Below are positions 25,192 through 33,651 of a stretch of DNA of 38,057 nucleotides, one piece after another. The DNA comes from Neofamilia sp964346535 (GTDB lineage Bacteria; Bacillota; Clostridia; Tissierellales; Peptoniphilaceae): contig CAYFUN010000009.1 of NCBI GenBank assembly GCA_964346535.1, positions 1 through 38,057 of the forward strand, written 5' to 3'. How positions within the stretch are numbered: the stretch's first letter is position 1; every line of letters begins with the position of its first letter. The notes beneath the pieces were generated by a model. It was not told the origin of the DNA, ran no database searches, and worked only from the letters and a program-made list of their open reading frames with translations. The translations under genes were made by a program, and so were the position numbers.

Positions 25192-26025
25192 TTAAATCAT
25201 TTGGCTTTTAAATACATACTTGTAAGTGTTCTTAATTAATTCATAAGCCTGGTCTCTTTTTTCTTCATTTGCAAAGCCAGCAAAAATACTTGGACCAGAC
25301 CCGCTCATTAAAGAAAAATCTGCTCCTAGGTTTAGGAGAGAAGATTTTATCTCTTTAAGTTCAGGATAAATAGAAAAAGTAACTTCTTCCATTGAATTAT
25401 AAAGACTGGTTTTAAAAATTTTATAATCATTAATATTTTCTACTAAATAGGAGACTCTTCCCTGGCTATATGATTTTATTTGCTTATAAACTTCAGCTGA
25501 AGATACAGGCTTGCCTATATTCACTATAAGTAGGGGAATACTTTTTATTGGATCCAACTCAGTAATTTTATCTCCAAGGCCTTGGGCCCTAACTAGGCCA
25601 TCATAAAAGAAGAAACTAGAGTCAGCTCCTAATGGCTGAGCTAAGTGTTTTAACTGATCATTTGAAAAATTCAAAGCCCAAAGCTGGTTTAAGGCCTTTA
25701 TAGTTGCAACTCCATCCGAAGTTCCACCTGCTAGACCTGCGGCTATGGGAATATTTTTTTCTAAGCAAACTTTTATGCCAGGATTTTCATCTGTAAATTC
25801 TTTCATTATAGACCAGGCCTTGTAGATGAGATTAGATTCATCTAGGGGCAAGTCTTTATTTTCAGAAAGAATAATTATATCATTAGTTGAAGTTTTTTCA
25901 AAAGAAAGTCTATCAAAAACATCAATCCTAGTCATAAGAGTGTCTATATTATGGTAGGAATCAGGTCTCTTCCCAATAACTTCTAAAGATAAATTAATTT
26001 TGCCATAGGCCTTGACCTCAAACAT
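25192..26025 (-). CDS. ispE: IspE: 4-diphosphocytidyl-2-C-methyl-D-erythritol kinase
   Basis: This 277-residue GHMP kinase phosphorylates CDP-methylerythritol. It starts with the family's AYGKINLSLEVIGKRPDSYH and holds the ATP-binding motif PIAAGLAGGTSDG (93-105); the MSGSGPSIFA motif is near the C terminus. It is the first gene of the isoprenoid operon, with AGGAGG upstream of ATG 26025. The next gene starts nine bases after its stop. Confidence 0.95.
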   Translation of the reverse strand: MFEVKAYGKINLSLEVIGKRPDSYHNIDTLMTRIDVFDRLSFEKTSTNDIIILSENKDLPLDESNLIYKAWSIMKEFTDENPGIKVCLEKNIPIAAGLAGGTSDGVATIKALNQLWALNFSNDQLKHLAQPLGADSSFFFYDGLVRAQGLGDKITELDPIKSIPLLIVNIGKPVSSAEVYKQIKSYSQGRVSYLVENINDYKIFKTSLYNSMEEVTFSIYPELKEIKSSLLNLGADFSLMSGSGPSIFAGFANEEKRDQAYELIKNTYKYVFKSQMI

Positions 26026-26044
26026 TTTAGCCTCCTGTTTATCG

Positions 26045-26079
26045 TTTATCGATAAATACTATATCATATAAGAGGTCAA
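26045..26079 (-). promoter_or_regulatory. Possible ispE operon promoter with palindromic operator
   Basis: A perfect 12-bp palindrome TTTATCGATAAA (26045-26056), next to a further TTTATCG copy (26038-26044), lies just upstream of the ispE ribosome site. A minus-strand TTGACC (26079-26074) is close enough to be a -35 box, so the palindrome would overlap the -10/start region. The operator role is inference. Confidence 0.4.
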
Positions 26080-26400
26080 ATGTATATTAAAAAATTAGTA
26101 AAATAAAGGGAAATCGGGGAAATTTCACAAAACTTTCTTTAAATTTAAAAAATCTTTAAGTGATTTATAAACAAAAAAATTCTAGCAGATAAAAAATTTG
26201 AAACAAAATTTTCAAATTCAAAGTTTTTACTTGAGAATTTTAAAAAGTCCTTGCTAGAAAAATCATTTTAAATAAACAATCTTCAAAGAATCAAAAATTT
26301 ATCTTTAGATAAAAAATGAAAATTAAATCTAAATCTTTTAATTTTTACTTTGATATTAAGAGACTTTTGCTCTTGCTTATAAAATTAAATTTTAGTCTAA
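26080..26400. other. AT-rich intergenic region between divergent operons
   Basis: I see no gene in the stretch between ispE and glmS. It is extremely AT-rich. It contains an inverted repeat TTCTAGCA (26180-26187) / TGCTAGAA (26252-26259) that encloses a smaller AATTTGAAA / TTTTCAAATT hairpin. The role is unknown. Confidence 0.5.
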
Positions 26401-26405
26401 TTTTT

Positions 26406-26433
26406 TTGATTTTAAAATTTTCTGTGTTATAAT
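26406..26433 (+). promoter_or_regulatory. Promoter of the glutamate fermentation operon
   Basis: TTGATT (26406-26411) and TATAAT (26428-26433) are 16 bp apart and lie about 57 bases before the glmS start. No cobalamin riboswitch motif is visible between promoter and gene. Confidence 0.75.
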
Positions 26434-26489
26434 ATAGACATCATGAAGTATTATGAAATAAAAAGTTCAAATTTATTTAGGAGGTTCTC

Positions 26490-26897
26490 ATGGGAAAGAC
26501 AATCGTATTAGGAGTAATTGGATCTGACGCTCACGCAGTTGGAAACAAAATCCTAGACCACACTTTAACAAAGGCAGGATATAATGTTGTAAACATTGGT
26601 GTATTATCTTCACAAGAAGACTTTATTAATGCAGCAATTGAAACAAAGGCTGAAGCTATTTTAGTATCTTCACTTTATGGCCAAGGTGAACTTGACTGTA
26701 AGGGACTAAGAGAAAAATGTGAAGAAGCTGGCCTAGCAGACATCAAACTATTTGTTGGAGGAAACATAGTAGTTGGTAAACAAAACTGGGAAGACGTTGA
26801 AAAAAGATTCCTAGACATGGGCTTTGACCACGTTTACAAACCAGGTACATCAGTTGAGGTTACAATAGAAGACCTTAAAAAAGAACTAGGGGAATAG
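26490..26897 (+). CDS. glmS: Glutamate mutase sigma subunit
   Basis: This 135-residue protein is the B12-binding subunit of adenosylcobalamin-dependent glutamate mutase, which converts L-glutamate to (2S,3S)-3-methylaspartate. The cobalamin signature DxHxxG is seen as Asp13, His15 and Gly18 (GSDAHAVG), with SSLYGQGELD and GGNIVVG further on, as in the family. Length is normal. GGAGG lies upstream of ATG 26490. The catalytic partner GlmE is two genes downstream. (The symbol glmS is also used elsewhere for an unrelated aminotransferase.). Confidence 0.96.
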   Translation: MGKTIVLGVIGSDAHAVGNKILDHTLTKAGYNVVNIGVLSSQEDFINAAIETKAEAILVSSLYGQGELDCKGLREKCEEAGLADIKLFVGGNIVVGKQNWEDVEKRFLDMGFDHVYKPGTSVEVTIEDLKKELGE

Positions 26898-26898
26898 A

Positions 26899-28290
26899 AT
26901 GAATTGCTACATGTTTATTGACTTCGGATCTACATTTACTAAGCTTACTTTAGTAGATATAGACAACGAAGAGATTTTAGCAACAGACAAGTCTTATACT
27001 ACAGTAGAAACAGATGTTACTATAGGTTATGAAAAGGCTTTAAACAAGCTAAAAGAAAAAGTTGATTTTGACAAAATTAATATTGTAAAAACAACTGCTT
27101 GCTCTTCGGCAGCAGGTGGATTAAAGGTAGTTGCCATTGGCTTAGTAACTGAACTTACTGCTGAAGCTGCAAAGAGAACAGCATTAGGTGCAGGAGCAAG
27201 AATAATTAAAACCTATAGTTTCAAGATGAATGACTCTGAAACCTTGGAGATTAAAAATTCTAACATAGATATGATTCTCCTTGCAGGTGGAACTGATGGC
27301 GGCAACACAGAAGCTATAATTCACAATGCTCAGATGATCAGTAAACATCAAATTCAAGTTCCTGTTGTAGTTGCTGGAAATAAAAGTGCTATAGATGAAG
27401 TATCAAAGATTTTTGATGAAGGTAATATTGAATACCATATCACAGAAAATGTAATGCCTCATCTTAACCACATAAATGTAGAGCCAGCAAGGGAAACAAT
27501 TAGAAATATCTTTATGGAAAATATTATCAAGGCCAAGGGCATGGAAAGGGTTTCTGAATTTATTGACGGAATTGCTATGCCAACACCTGCTTCAGTATTA
27601 AGAGCTGCCAGAGTTTTATCTGAAGGCTCAGAAAATGAAGACGGCCTAGGAGACCTAGTTGTCTTAGATATTGGTGGAGCTACTACAGATGTCCACTCAA
27701 TAGCTGACGGTCTACCTACAAAACCAGGAGTTTCTATGAGGGGACTTGAAGAACCTTTTGCTAAGAGAACTGTAGAAGGAGACCTTGGAATGAGGTATTC
27801 TGCAACTGCAGTTTATGAAGCAGCAGGTTTGAGGCTAGTAAAGAAATTTATCGATGTTGACAAGTACGACAGTGTTGAAGATGAGTTTCAAATGAGATTC
27901 AACCACACTGACTTTGTCTCTACAGATGAAGCAGAAAAAGAATTCGACCTAGGTATGGCAAAGATTTGTACCTACTTATCAATGGGCAGACATGCTGGAA
28001 CAGTTGAGATGGTTTACTCTCCAATGGGCCCAGTATATAATCAAGAGGGCAAGGACTTATCTGAGGTAAAATATCTAATAGGTACTGGTGGCGTAATTAT
28101 TAATAATGACAAGCCAGAAGAGATTCTAAAAGAAGGTTTATTTACAATGGATGAACCAAATTCCCTTAGACCAGCAGACCCAAAACTTTTAGTAGATAAA
28201 AGCTATATCCTATCATCAATGGGTTTACTTTCAATGTTAGATGAGGATTTAGCTATAAGAATGCTTAAGAAATATTTAGTAGAAATTTAG
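26899..28290 (+). CDS. glmL: GlmL/MutL: glutamate mutase-associated ATPase
   Basis: This 463-residue protein of the ASKHA ATPase type matches MutL, which lies between the two glutamate mutase genes in clostridia. The N terminus CYMFIDFGSTFTKLTLVDID holds the phosphate-1 loop, and VVLDIGGATTDVHS near residue 254 is a second nucleotide-binding motif. By analogy with other B12 enzymes it probably reactivates the mutase by exchanging damaged cofactor. This is inference; the role is less well shown than for diol dehydratase reactivases. It starts one base after the glmS stop. Confidence 0.92.
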   Translation: MNCYMFIDFGSTFTKLTLVDIDNEEILATDKSYTTVETDVTIGYEKALNKLKEKVDFDKINIVKTTACSSAAGGLKVVAIGLVTELTAEAAKRTALGAGARIIKTYSFKMNDSETLEIKNSNIDMILLAGGTDGGNTEAIIHNAQMISKHQIQVPVVVAGNKSAIDEVSKIFDEGNIEYHITENVMPHLNHINVEPARETIRNIFMENIIKAKGMERVSEFIDGIAMPTPASVLRAARVLSEGSENEDGLGDLVVLDIGGATTDVHSIADGLPTKPGVSMRGLEEPFAKRTVEGDLGMRYSATAVYEAAGLRLVKKFIDVDKYDSVEDEFQMRFNHTDFVSTDEAEKEFDLGMAKICTYLSMGRHAGTVEMVYSPMGPVYNQEGKDLSEVKYLIGTGGVIINNDKPEEILKEGLFTMDEPNSLRPADPKLLVDKSYILSSMGLLSMLDEDLAIRMLKKYLVEI

Positions 28291-28300
28291 GAGAAAAAAC

Positions 28301-29752
28301 ATGGATTTAAAATTTAGAAAATGGACTGAAGAAGAATTCTTCAAAATGAGAGAAGAAGTTCTTCAAACTTGGCCAACAGGAAAAGACGTTGACTTACAAG
28401 AAGCTGTAGACTATTTAAAGCAAATTCCAGACGAAAAAAACTTTGCAAAAAAACTTGTTAAAGCTAAAGAAATGGGAGTTACAATGGCTCAACCTAGAGC
28501 AGGGGTTGCTTTAATTGACGAGCACATTGAACTATTAAGATATTTACAAGACGAAGGTGGAGCTGACTTTTTACCTTCAACAATTGACGCATATACAAGA
28601 CAAAATAGATATGACGAATGTGAAAGAGGAATTAAAGAATCTGAAGCTGCAGGTAGATCACTACTAAATGGTTTCCCAGCTGTTAACCACGGTGTTAAAG
28701 GCTGTAGACAAGTTCTAGAAGCTGTTAACCTTCCTCTACAATTAAGACATGGTACTCCAGACTCAAGACTACTTGCAGAAATTGGTCACGCTGGTGGTTA
28801 TACTTCTAACGAAGGTGGAGCAATTTCTTATAACATTCCTTATGCAAAAAGCGTTTCTGTAGAAAAAACTATTATTGACTGGCAATATTGCGACAGACTA
28901 GTTGGATTCTACGAAGAAAACGGAGTAGCTATAAACAGAGAACCATTTGGACCACTAACTGGTACACTTGTTCCTCCATCAACTGCAGTAGCAGTAGCTA
29001 TACTAGAAGCCCTACTTGCTGCAGAACAAGGAGTTAAAAACATTACAGTTGGTTACGGCCAATGCGGTAACTTATTACAAGACGTTGCTGCAGTAAGAGC
29101 TCTTGAAGAACAAACTGAAGAATATTTAAAAGAATATGGCTACAATGACATAGACCTTACTACTGTATTCCACCAATGGATGGGTGGCTTCCCAGAAGAC
29201 GAATCAAAGGCTTTTGGTGTAATTTCACTAGGATCAGCAGCAGCAGCTTTAGCTGGAGCAACAAAAGTTATTGTTAAGACTCCTCACGAAGCTGTTGGTA
29301 TCCCTACAAAAGAAGCTAACGCAGCAGGTATTAAGGCAACAAAAATGGTTCTTAACCTTCTTGAGGGTCAAAGATATGCAGAAGCTGAAGCTTTAAGAAA
29401 TGAAATTAACATTATTAAGGCAGAAGTAAAATGCATGCTGGACGAAACATTAAAACTTGGTAAAGGTGACTGGGCAGTTGGAACAGTTAAGGCTTTTGAA
29501 GCTGGAGTAATTGACATTCCATTTGGACCATCAATTTACAATGCAGGTAAAATGTTACCAGCAAGAGATAACAAAGGATTTATCAGATATTTAGAATTTG
29601 GAAACATTCCTTTCACTAAGGAACTAAAAGACTTCAACCATGCAGCCCTACAAGAAAGAGCTGACTTTGAAGGCAGATCTATTGAATTCCAAATGACAAT
29701 AGATGATATATTTGCAGTAAGTAGAGGAAAATTAGTAGGTAGACCTGAATAA
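28301..29752 (+). CDS. glmE: Glutamate mutase epsilon (catalytic) subunit
   Basis: This 483-residue TIM-barrel subunit binds glutamate and, with GlmS, forms the active mutase. Family segments include QPRAGVALIDEHIELLRYL, NGFPAVNHGVKGCRQV and LPLQLRHGTPDSRLLAEI, where the Arg residues bind the substrate carboxylates in the characterised Clostridium enzyme. The length equals that of known GlmE proteins. AGGAG is nine bases before the ATG. The gap of ten bases to glmL keeps it in the operon. Confidence 0.97.
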   Translation: MDLKFRKWTEEEFFKMREEVLQTWPTGKDVDLQEAVDYLKQIPDEKNFAKKLVKAKEMGVTMAQPRAGVALIDEHIELLRYLQDEGGADFLPSTIDAYTRQNRYDECERGIKESEAAGRSLLNGFPAVNHGVKGCRQVLEAVNLPLQLRHGTPDSRLLAEIGHAGGYTSNEGGAISYNIPYAKSVSVEKTIIDWQYCDRLVGFYEENGVAINREPFGPLTGTLVPPSTAVAVAILEALLAAEQGVKNITVGYGQCGNLLQDVAAVRALEEQTEEYLKEYGYNDIDLTTVFHQWMGGFPEDESKAFGVISLGSAAAALAGATKVIVKTPHEAVGIPTKEANAAGIKATKMVLNLLEGQRYAEAEALRNEINIIKAEVKCMLDETLKLGKGDWAVGTVKAFEAGVIDIPFGPSIYNAGKMLPARDNKGFIRYLEFGNIPFTKELKDFNHAALQERADFEGRSIEFQMTIDDIFAVSRGKLVGRPE

Positions 29753-29793
29753 TTTTCACTCAAACAAAGGAAATTTTAGGAGGATAAAAGAAA

Positions 29794-31035
29794 ATGAAAA
29801 TTAAAAAAGTATTATGCTCACCAGGACTAACAGGTTTCTATTTTGATGACCAAAAGGCTATTAAACAAGGCGCAGGTCATGATGGATTATTCTACGTTGG
29901 AGACGCTGTAACACCAGGATTTACAAGCATAAGACAAGCTGGAGAAAGTATTTCAGTTCAACTTATACTTGAAGATGGTCAAGTTGCTTTTGGTGACTGC
30001 GCAGCAGTTCAATATTCAGGAGCAGGCGGACGTGATCCACTATTCTTAGCTGAAGATTTTATTCCAGTAATCGAAAACGAAATCGCTCCAAAATTAGAAG
30101 GCAGAGAACTTACTAGCTTTAAAGAATTAGCTGAAGAGTTTGATAACTTCCAACATGATGGCAAGAGACTACACACTGCTATTAGATATGGTATTACTCA
30201 AGCAATTTTAGATGCAGTAGCAAAATCAAGACACATTACAATGGCTGAAGTAATCCATGATGAATACAAAGTAAGCACTCCAATTGAAAGAGTAGCTATC
30301 TTTACTCAATCTGGAGACGACAGATATGACAATGCTGACAAGATGATTATCAAAGCTGCTGACGTTCTTCCTCACGGATTATTTAACAACGTTGAAGAAA
30401 AACTTGGTAGAAATGGTGAAAAACTTAAAGACTATGTAGCTTGGTTAAGAGACAGAATTAACGAGTACAAGACTTATGAAGACTACAAACCAGTTCTACA
30501 CATTGACGTTTATGGAACAATTGGTGAAGCTTTTGATAACGACACTATGAAAATGGCTGACTATCTAGAAGAACTAGAAGAAATTGCTGCTCCATACCAC
30601 CTAAGAATTGAAGGACCTATGGACGTTGGCGAAAGACAAGCTCAACTAGAAGCTATGGCTGCTTTAACTAAAGAAGTTGACAAGAGAAACATTAATGTTG
30701 AATTAGTTGCTGACGAATGGTGTAACACTTTCGAAGACGTTAAAGACTTCGTAGACCATGGCGCTGGCCACATGATCCAAGTTAAGACTCCTGACCTAGG
30801 TGGAGTTAACAACTCTGTAGAAGCTATTCTTTACTGTAAAGAAAATAACGTAGGCGCTTACTGTGGTGGAACATGTAACGAAACTAACAGATCTGCAGAA
30901 ATTCTAACTAACATCGGTATGGCTTGCGGTGCTACTCAAGTACTTGCAAAACCAGGTATGGGTGTTGACGAAGGTCTAATGATTGTTAACAACGAAATGA
31001 ATAGAGTTTTAGCTCAAGTTAAATACAGAGGCTAA
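29794..31035 (+). CDS. mal: Methylaspartate ammonia-lyase
   Basis: This 413-residue enolase-superfamily enzyme removes ammonia from 3-methylaspartate to give mesaconate. Recognisable parts include GDCAAVQYSGAGGRDPLF near residue 66, the metal-ligand region with HIDVYGTIGEAFD and RIEGPMD, and HMIQVKTPDLGGVNNSVEAI with the catalytic lysine near residue 331. GAYCGGTCNETNRSAE follows. Size agrees with the Clostridium tetanomorphum enzyme. AGGAGG precedes the ATG by about ten bases. Confidence 0.97.
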   Translation: MKIKKVLCSPGLTGFYFDDQKAIKQGAGHDGLFYVGDAVTPGFTSIRQAGESISVQLILEDGQVAFGDCAAVQYSGAGGRDPLFLAEDFIPVIENEIAPKLEGRELTSFKELAEEFDNFQHDGKRLHTAIRYGITQAILDAVAKSRHITMAEVIHDEYKVSTPIERVAIFTQSGDDRYDNADKMIIKAADVLPHGLFNNVEEKLGRNGEKLKDYVAWLRDRINEYKTYEDYKPVLHIDVYGTIGEAFDNDTMKMADYLEELEEIAAPYHLRIEGPMDVGERQAQLEAMAALTKEVDKRNINVELVADEWCNTFEDVKDFVDHGAGHMIQVKTPDLGGVNNSVEAILYCKENNVGAYCGGTCNETNRSAEILTNIGMACGATQVLAKPGMGVDEGLMIVNNEMNRVLAQVKYRG

Positions 31036-31056
31036 TATAAATATTTAAATATTACT

Positions 31057-31102
31057 AAATATAATTCAGAGAGCTCAGCCTTTCTGAATTATATTTTTAT
31101 AA
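31057..31102 (+). terminator. Hairpin between mal and mesaconase genes (possible attenuating terminator)
   Basis: AAATATAATTCAG (31057-31069) and CTGAATTATATTT (31084-31096) form a 13-bp stem with a loop of 14 bases and a short T-run. It is AU-rich, so termination is probably partial; RNA stabilisation is another possibility. Confidence 0.55.
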
Positions 31103-31119
31103 ACTTATAAGGGGTAAAT

Positions 31120-31962
31120 ATGAAGACAGTACATGTAAACGATATTACTAAAGAAGTTAAAAGAATGTGTATAGAAGCTGCTTACTTCCTACCAGAAGAT
31201 GTAAGAAGAGCACTTGAAAATGCTAGAGAAAATGATGATTGGCAACTTTCAAAAGAAATCCTAGACCAAATTCTTCTAAATGGAGAAATTGCTAGAACTG
31301 AACAAGTAGCTTATTGCCAAGACACTGGTATGGTGGTTGTATTTGTAGATATTGGCCAAGACGTTCACATTGAAGGTGGCTATATTGAAGATGCTATTAA
31401 CGAAGGTGTTAGACAAGGATATGAAGAAGGCTTCTTAAGAAAGTCAGTTGTATCTGATCCTATTGAAAGAGTTAACACCAAGGACAACACTCCAGCAGTT
31501 ATTAACTACAAGCTTGTTCCAGGAGATGAGCTTAAAATTACAATTGCTGCCAAAGGCTTTGGATCAGAAAATATGTCTAGACTTGCTATGTTAAAACCAG
31601 CTGATGGAATAGAAGGAGTTAAAAAATTCATCCTTGATACTGTAGAACAAGCAGGACCAAACCCATGTCCTCCAATTATTGTAGGTGTAGGTATAGGTGG
31701 AACTTTTGACAAGGCTGCAGGCCTAGCTAAAAGAGTTCTTATGAGATCTCTTGATGACTATAACGAAAATCCTTTCTATGCAGACTTAGAAAAAGAACTT
31801 GAAGGAAAAATTGCTGACCTAGGAATTGGACCTCAAGGTTTTGGTGGAAAGACAACTGCTCTAAGAGTTATGATAGACACTTATCCAACTCACATAGCTG
31901 GACTTCCAGTTGCAGTTAACATCCAATGCCACGCTGCTAGACACAAAGAAGTTATATTTTAA
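31120..31962 (+). CDS. Mesaconate hydratase (class I fumarase-type) alpha subunit
   Basis: This 280-residue protein is the alpha part of a two-subunit class I fumarase/tartrate dehydratase. Three cysteines expected to hold a 4Fe-4S cluster are at 66 (YCQDTGM), 183 (NPCPP) and 270 (NIQCHAARH). Family enzymes act on fumarate, tartrate or mesaconate. Its position after mal and before the citramalate lyase genes indicates mesaconate to (S)-citramalate as the reaction; this is inference from context, since the substrate cannot be read from sequence. The beta subunit follows. Confidence 0.92.
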   Translation: MKTVHVNDITKEVKRMCIEAAYFLPEDVRRALENARENDDWQLSKEILDQILLNGEIARTEQVAYCQDTGMVVVFVDIGQDVHIEGGYIEDAINEGVRQGYEEGFLRKSVVSDPIERVNTKDNTPAVINYKLVPGDELKITIAAKGFGSENMSRLAMLKPADGIEGVKKFILDTVEQAGPNPCPPIIVGVGIGGTFDKAAGLAKRVLMRSLDDYNENPFYADLEKELEGKIADLGIGPQGFGGKTTALRVMIDTYPTHIAGLPVAVNIQCHAARHKEVIF

Positions 31963-31976
31963 GGAGGAATAAAATA

Positions 31977-32540
31977 ATGGCTATAAAATTACACACTCCA
32001 CTAACTGACGACCAATTAAAAGACTTAAAACCAGGCGATAACGTAGAAATTACTGGTTATATTTATACAGGCAGAGACGCTGCTCACAAGAGATTTGTTG
32101 AACTATTAGAACAAGGAAAAGAACTTCCTATAGACGTTAAAGGTTCAATAATGTATTATGTTGGACCAGCTCCAGCAAAGGGAGACAGACCAATTGGTTC
32201 TGCAGGCCCAACTACCTCATATAGAATGGACCCATATACACCACAACTTTTAGACCTAGGTCTAAAGGGAATGATAGGTAAGGGAAAAAGAGACCAAACA
32301 GTTAAAGACTCTATTGTAAAAAATGGAGCAGTTTATTTTGCTGCCATAGGCGGAGCTGCTGCAGTTATTGCAAAATCAGTAAAGTCTGCTGAAATAGTTT
32401 GCTATGAAGATTTGGGAGCAGAAGCTGTAAGAAAACTTTATGTTGAAGACTTCCCATGTACTGTAGTTGTAGACACTAAAGGACAAGACCTTTATCAAAC
32501 AGGTCGAAAGGAGTATTTAGATTGGAAAAATACCAAATAG
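31977..32540 (+). CDS. Mesaconate hydratase (class I fumarase-type) beta subunit
   Basis: This 187-residue protein is the C-terminal half of class I fumarases as a separate subunit. Motifs include GYIYTGRDAAHKRF near residue 29, YYVGPAPA near 60, the SAGPTTSYRMDPYTPQLL segment near 75 and the FAAIGGAAA stretch near 120. It should form the active site with the alpha subunit. AAGGAGG lies before the ATG at 31977. Its last 19 bases overlap the citD gene. Confidence 0.92.
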   Translation: MAIKLHTPLTDDQLKDLKPGDNVEITGYIYTGRDAAHKRFVELLEQGKELPIDVKGSIMYYVGPAPAKGDRPIGSAGPTTSYRMDPYTPQLLDLGLKGMIGKGKRDQTVKDSIVKNGAVYFAAIGGAAAVIAKSVKSAEIVCYEDLGAEAVRKLYVEDFPCTVVVDTKGQDLYQTGRKEYLDWKNTK

Positions 32541-32791
32541 TAAAACCAGCTAGAGCTGGTTCTGCTGAATCAAATGATTGTCTAGTAATCATTTCACCTT
32601 TTGAAGACTTAGAAATTGAAATTTCTTCTGAAGTAGCAAAACAATATGGATCTGAAATTGAAAGAGTTGTAAGAGAAACTCTAAGTGACCTAGGCGTTGA
32701 CAAGGCCCAAATAAAACTTGAAGACAAGGGAGCCTTAGACTTTACTATAAGGGCTAGGGTAGAAGCTGCTGTAAAAAGGGGGGCTAAATAA
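32522..32791 (+). CDS. citD: Citramalate/citrate lyase acyl carrier protein (gamma subunit)
   Basis: This 89-residue protein carries the dephospho-CoA-derived prosthetic group of the lyase. The modification region AGSAESND aligns with AGTLESSD of Klebsiella CitD, which makes Ser17 the likely attachment residue. The C-terminal DKGALDFTIRARVEAAVKR is typical. No ATG is available; the TTG at 32522 has AAAGGAG eight bases upstream and gives the family N terminus. The gene begins inside the end of the mesaconase beta gene. Context favours citramalate over citrate as the lyase substrate. Confidence 0.93.
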   Translation: MEKYQIVKPARAGSAESNDCLVIISPFEDLEIEISSEVAKQYGSEIERVVRETLSDLGVDKAQIKLEDKGALDFTIRARVEAAVKRGAK

Positions 32792-32793
32792 TT

Positions 32794-33651
32794 ATGTATA
32801 AATCAATGTTATTTATGCCTGGAAACAACCCTGGCATGCTATTTTCTTCATCAGTTTTAGGTGCTGATGCAATAATTATCGACCTAGAAGACGCAGTATC
32901 TCAAGGAGAAAAAGACGCTGCTAGAATTTTAGTTAGAGAATACCTAAACAACTTTGAAAACCCAACTGACGTTTTAGTAAGAGTTAACCCAACAGATACT
33001 CCATACTTCTATGATGATATGGAAATGCTAATGAAAGTTAAACACTTAGACGCAATTATGCTACCAAAGGCATCAGTTGAATCAGTTAAGGCCATAGACA
33101 AATTTTTAAATGACAATAATTCAGACAAGAAAATCTTCTGTCTAATTGAAACTGCCATGGGAGTTGAAGACTCACTAAACATTTTATCTGCATCAGATAG
33201 GATTATTGGAGTTCTACTAGGAGCAGAAGACTTGACCCTTGACTTAGGTGCTGAAAGAACTAAGGCATCTGAAGAAATTAGATATTCAAGACAAAAAATC
33301 GTTGCAGTATCAAAGGCTGTAGAAATCCAAGCAATTGATACACCATTTACAGATACTGACGACATTGAAGGCCTAAAGAAGGATACAGAATTTGCAAAAT
33401 CTATGGGAATGACAGGCAAGGCTGCAATTTCTCCTAGACACGTCCAATATATAAACGATATATTCTCTCCAACTGACCAAGAAGTTGAACATGCTGTTAG
33501 AGTATGTGAAGGTGCCATTGACGCAAAAATCAAAGGCCTTGGCGCTTGGTCCTTAGATGGAAAGATGGTTGACGCTCCAATCATAAAGAGAGCAGTAAAC
33601 CTACTAAGATCTACACCATACTTTAAGGAGGAATATAATGACTTACTTTAA
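32794..33651 (+). CDS. citE: Citramalyl-/citryl-CoA lyase beta subunit
   Basis: This 285-residue subunit cleaves the thioester-bound acyl group; for citramalate this gives pyruvate and the acetyl form of the carrier. It starts with the family's KSMLFMPGNNPGML. DAIIIDLEDAVSQGEKDAAR holds the Glu-Asp metal region, and VRVNPTDT and MLPKA follow. CLIETAMGVED and GAEDLTLDLGAERT complete the barrel signature. It lies two bases after citD and overlaps citF by 14 bases. Confidence 0.95.
   Translation: MYKSMLFMPGNNPGMLFSSSVLGADAIIIDLEDAVSQGEKDAARILVREYLNNFENPTDVLVRVNPTDTPYFYDDMEMLMKVKHLDAIMLPKASVESVKAIDKFLNDNNSDKKIFCLIETAMGVEDSLNILSASDRIIGVLLGAEDLTLDLGAERTKASEEIRYSRQKIVAVSKAVEIQAIDTPFTDTDDIEGLKKDTEFAKSMGMTGKAAISPRHVQYINDIFSPTDQEVEHAVRVCEGAIDAKIKGLGAWSLDGKMVDAPIIKRAVNLLRSTPYFKEEYNDLL

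Noticed and set aside
26080..26400. Cobalamin riboswitch for the B12-dependent glutamate mutase operon
   Set aside because: No B12-box or GC-rich core is visible; the region is almost pure A/T and mostly upstream of the promoter.
33009..33584. 191-residue open frame opposite citE
   Set aside because: It lies wholly antisense to a clearly real gene and its sequence is low-complexity and serine-rich, as expected from a shadow frame.
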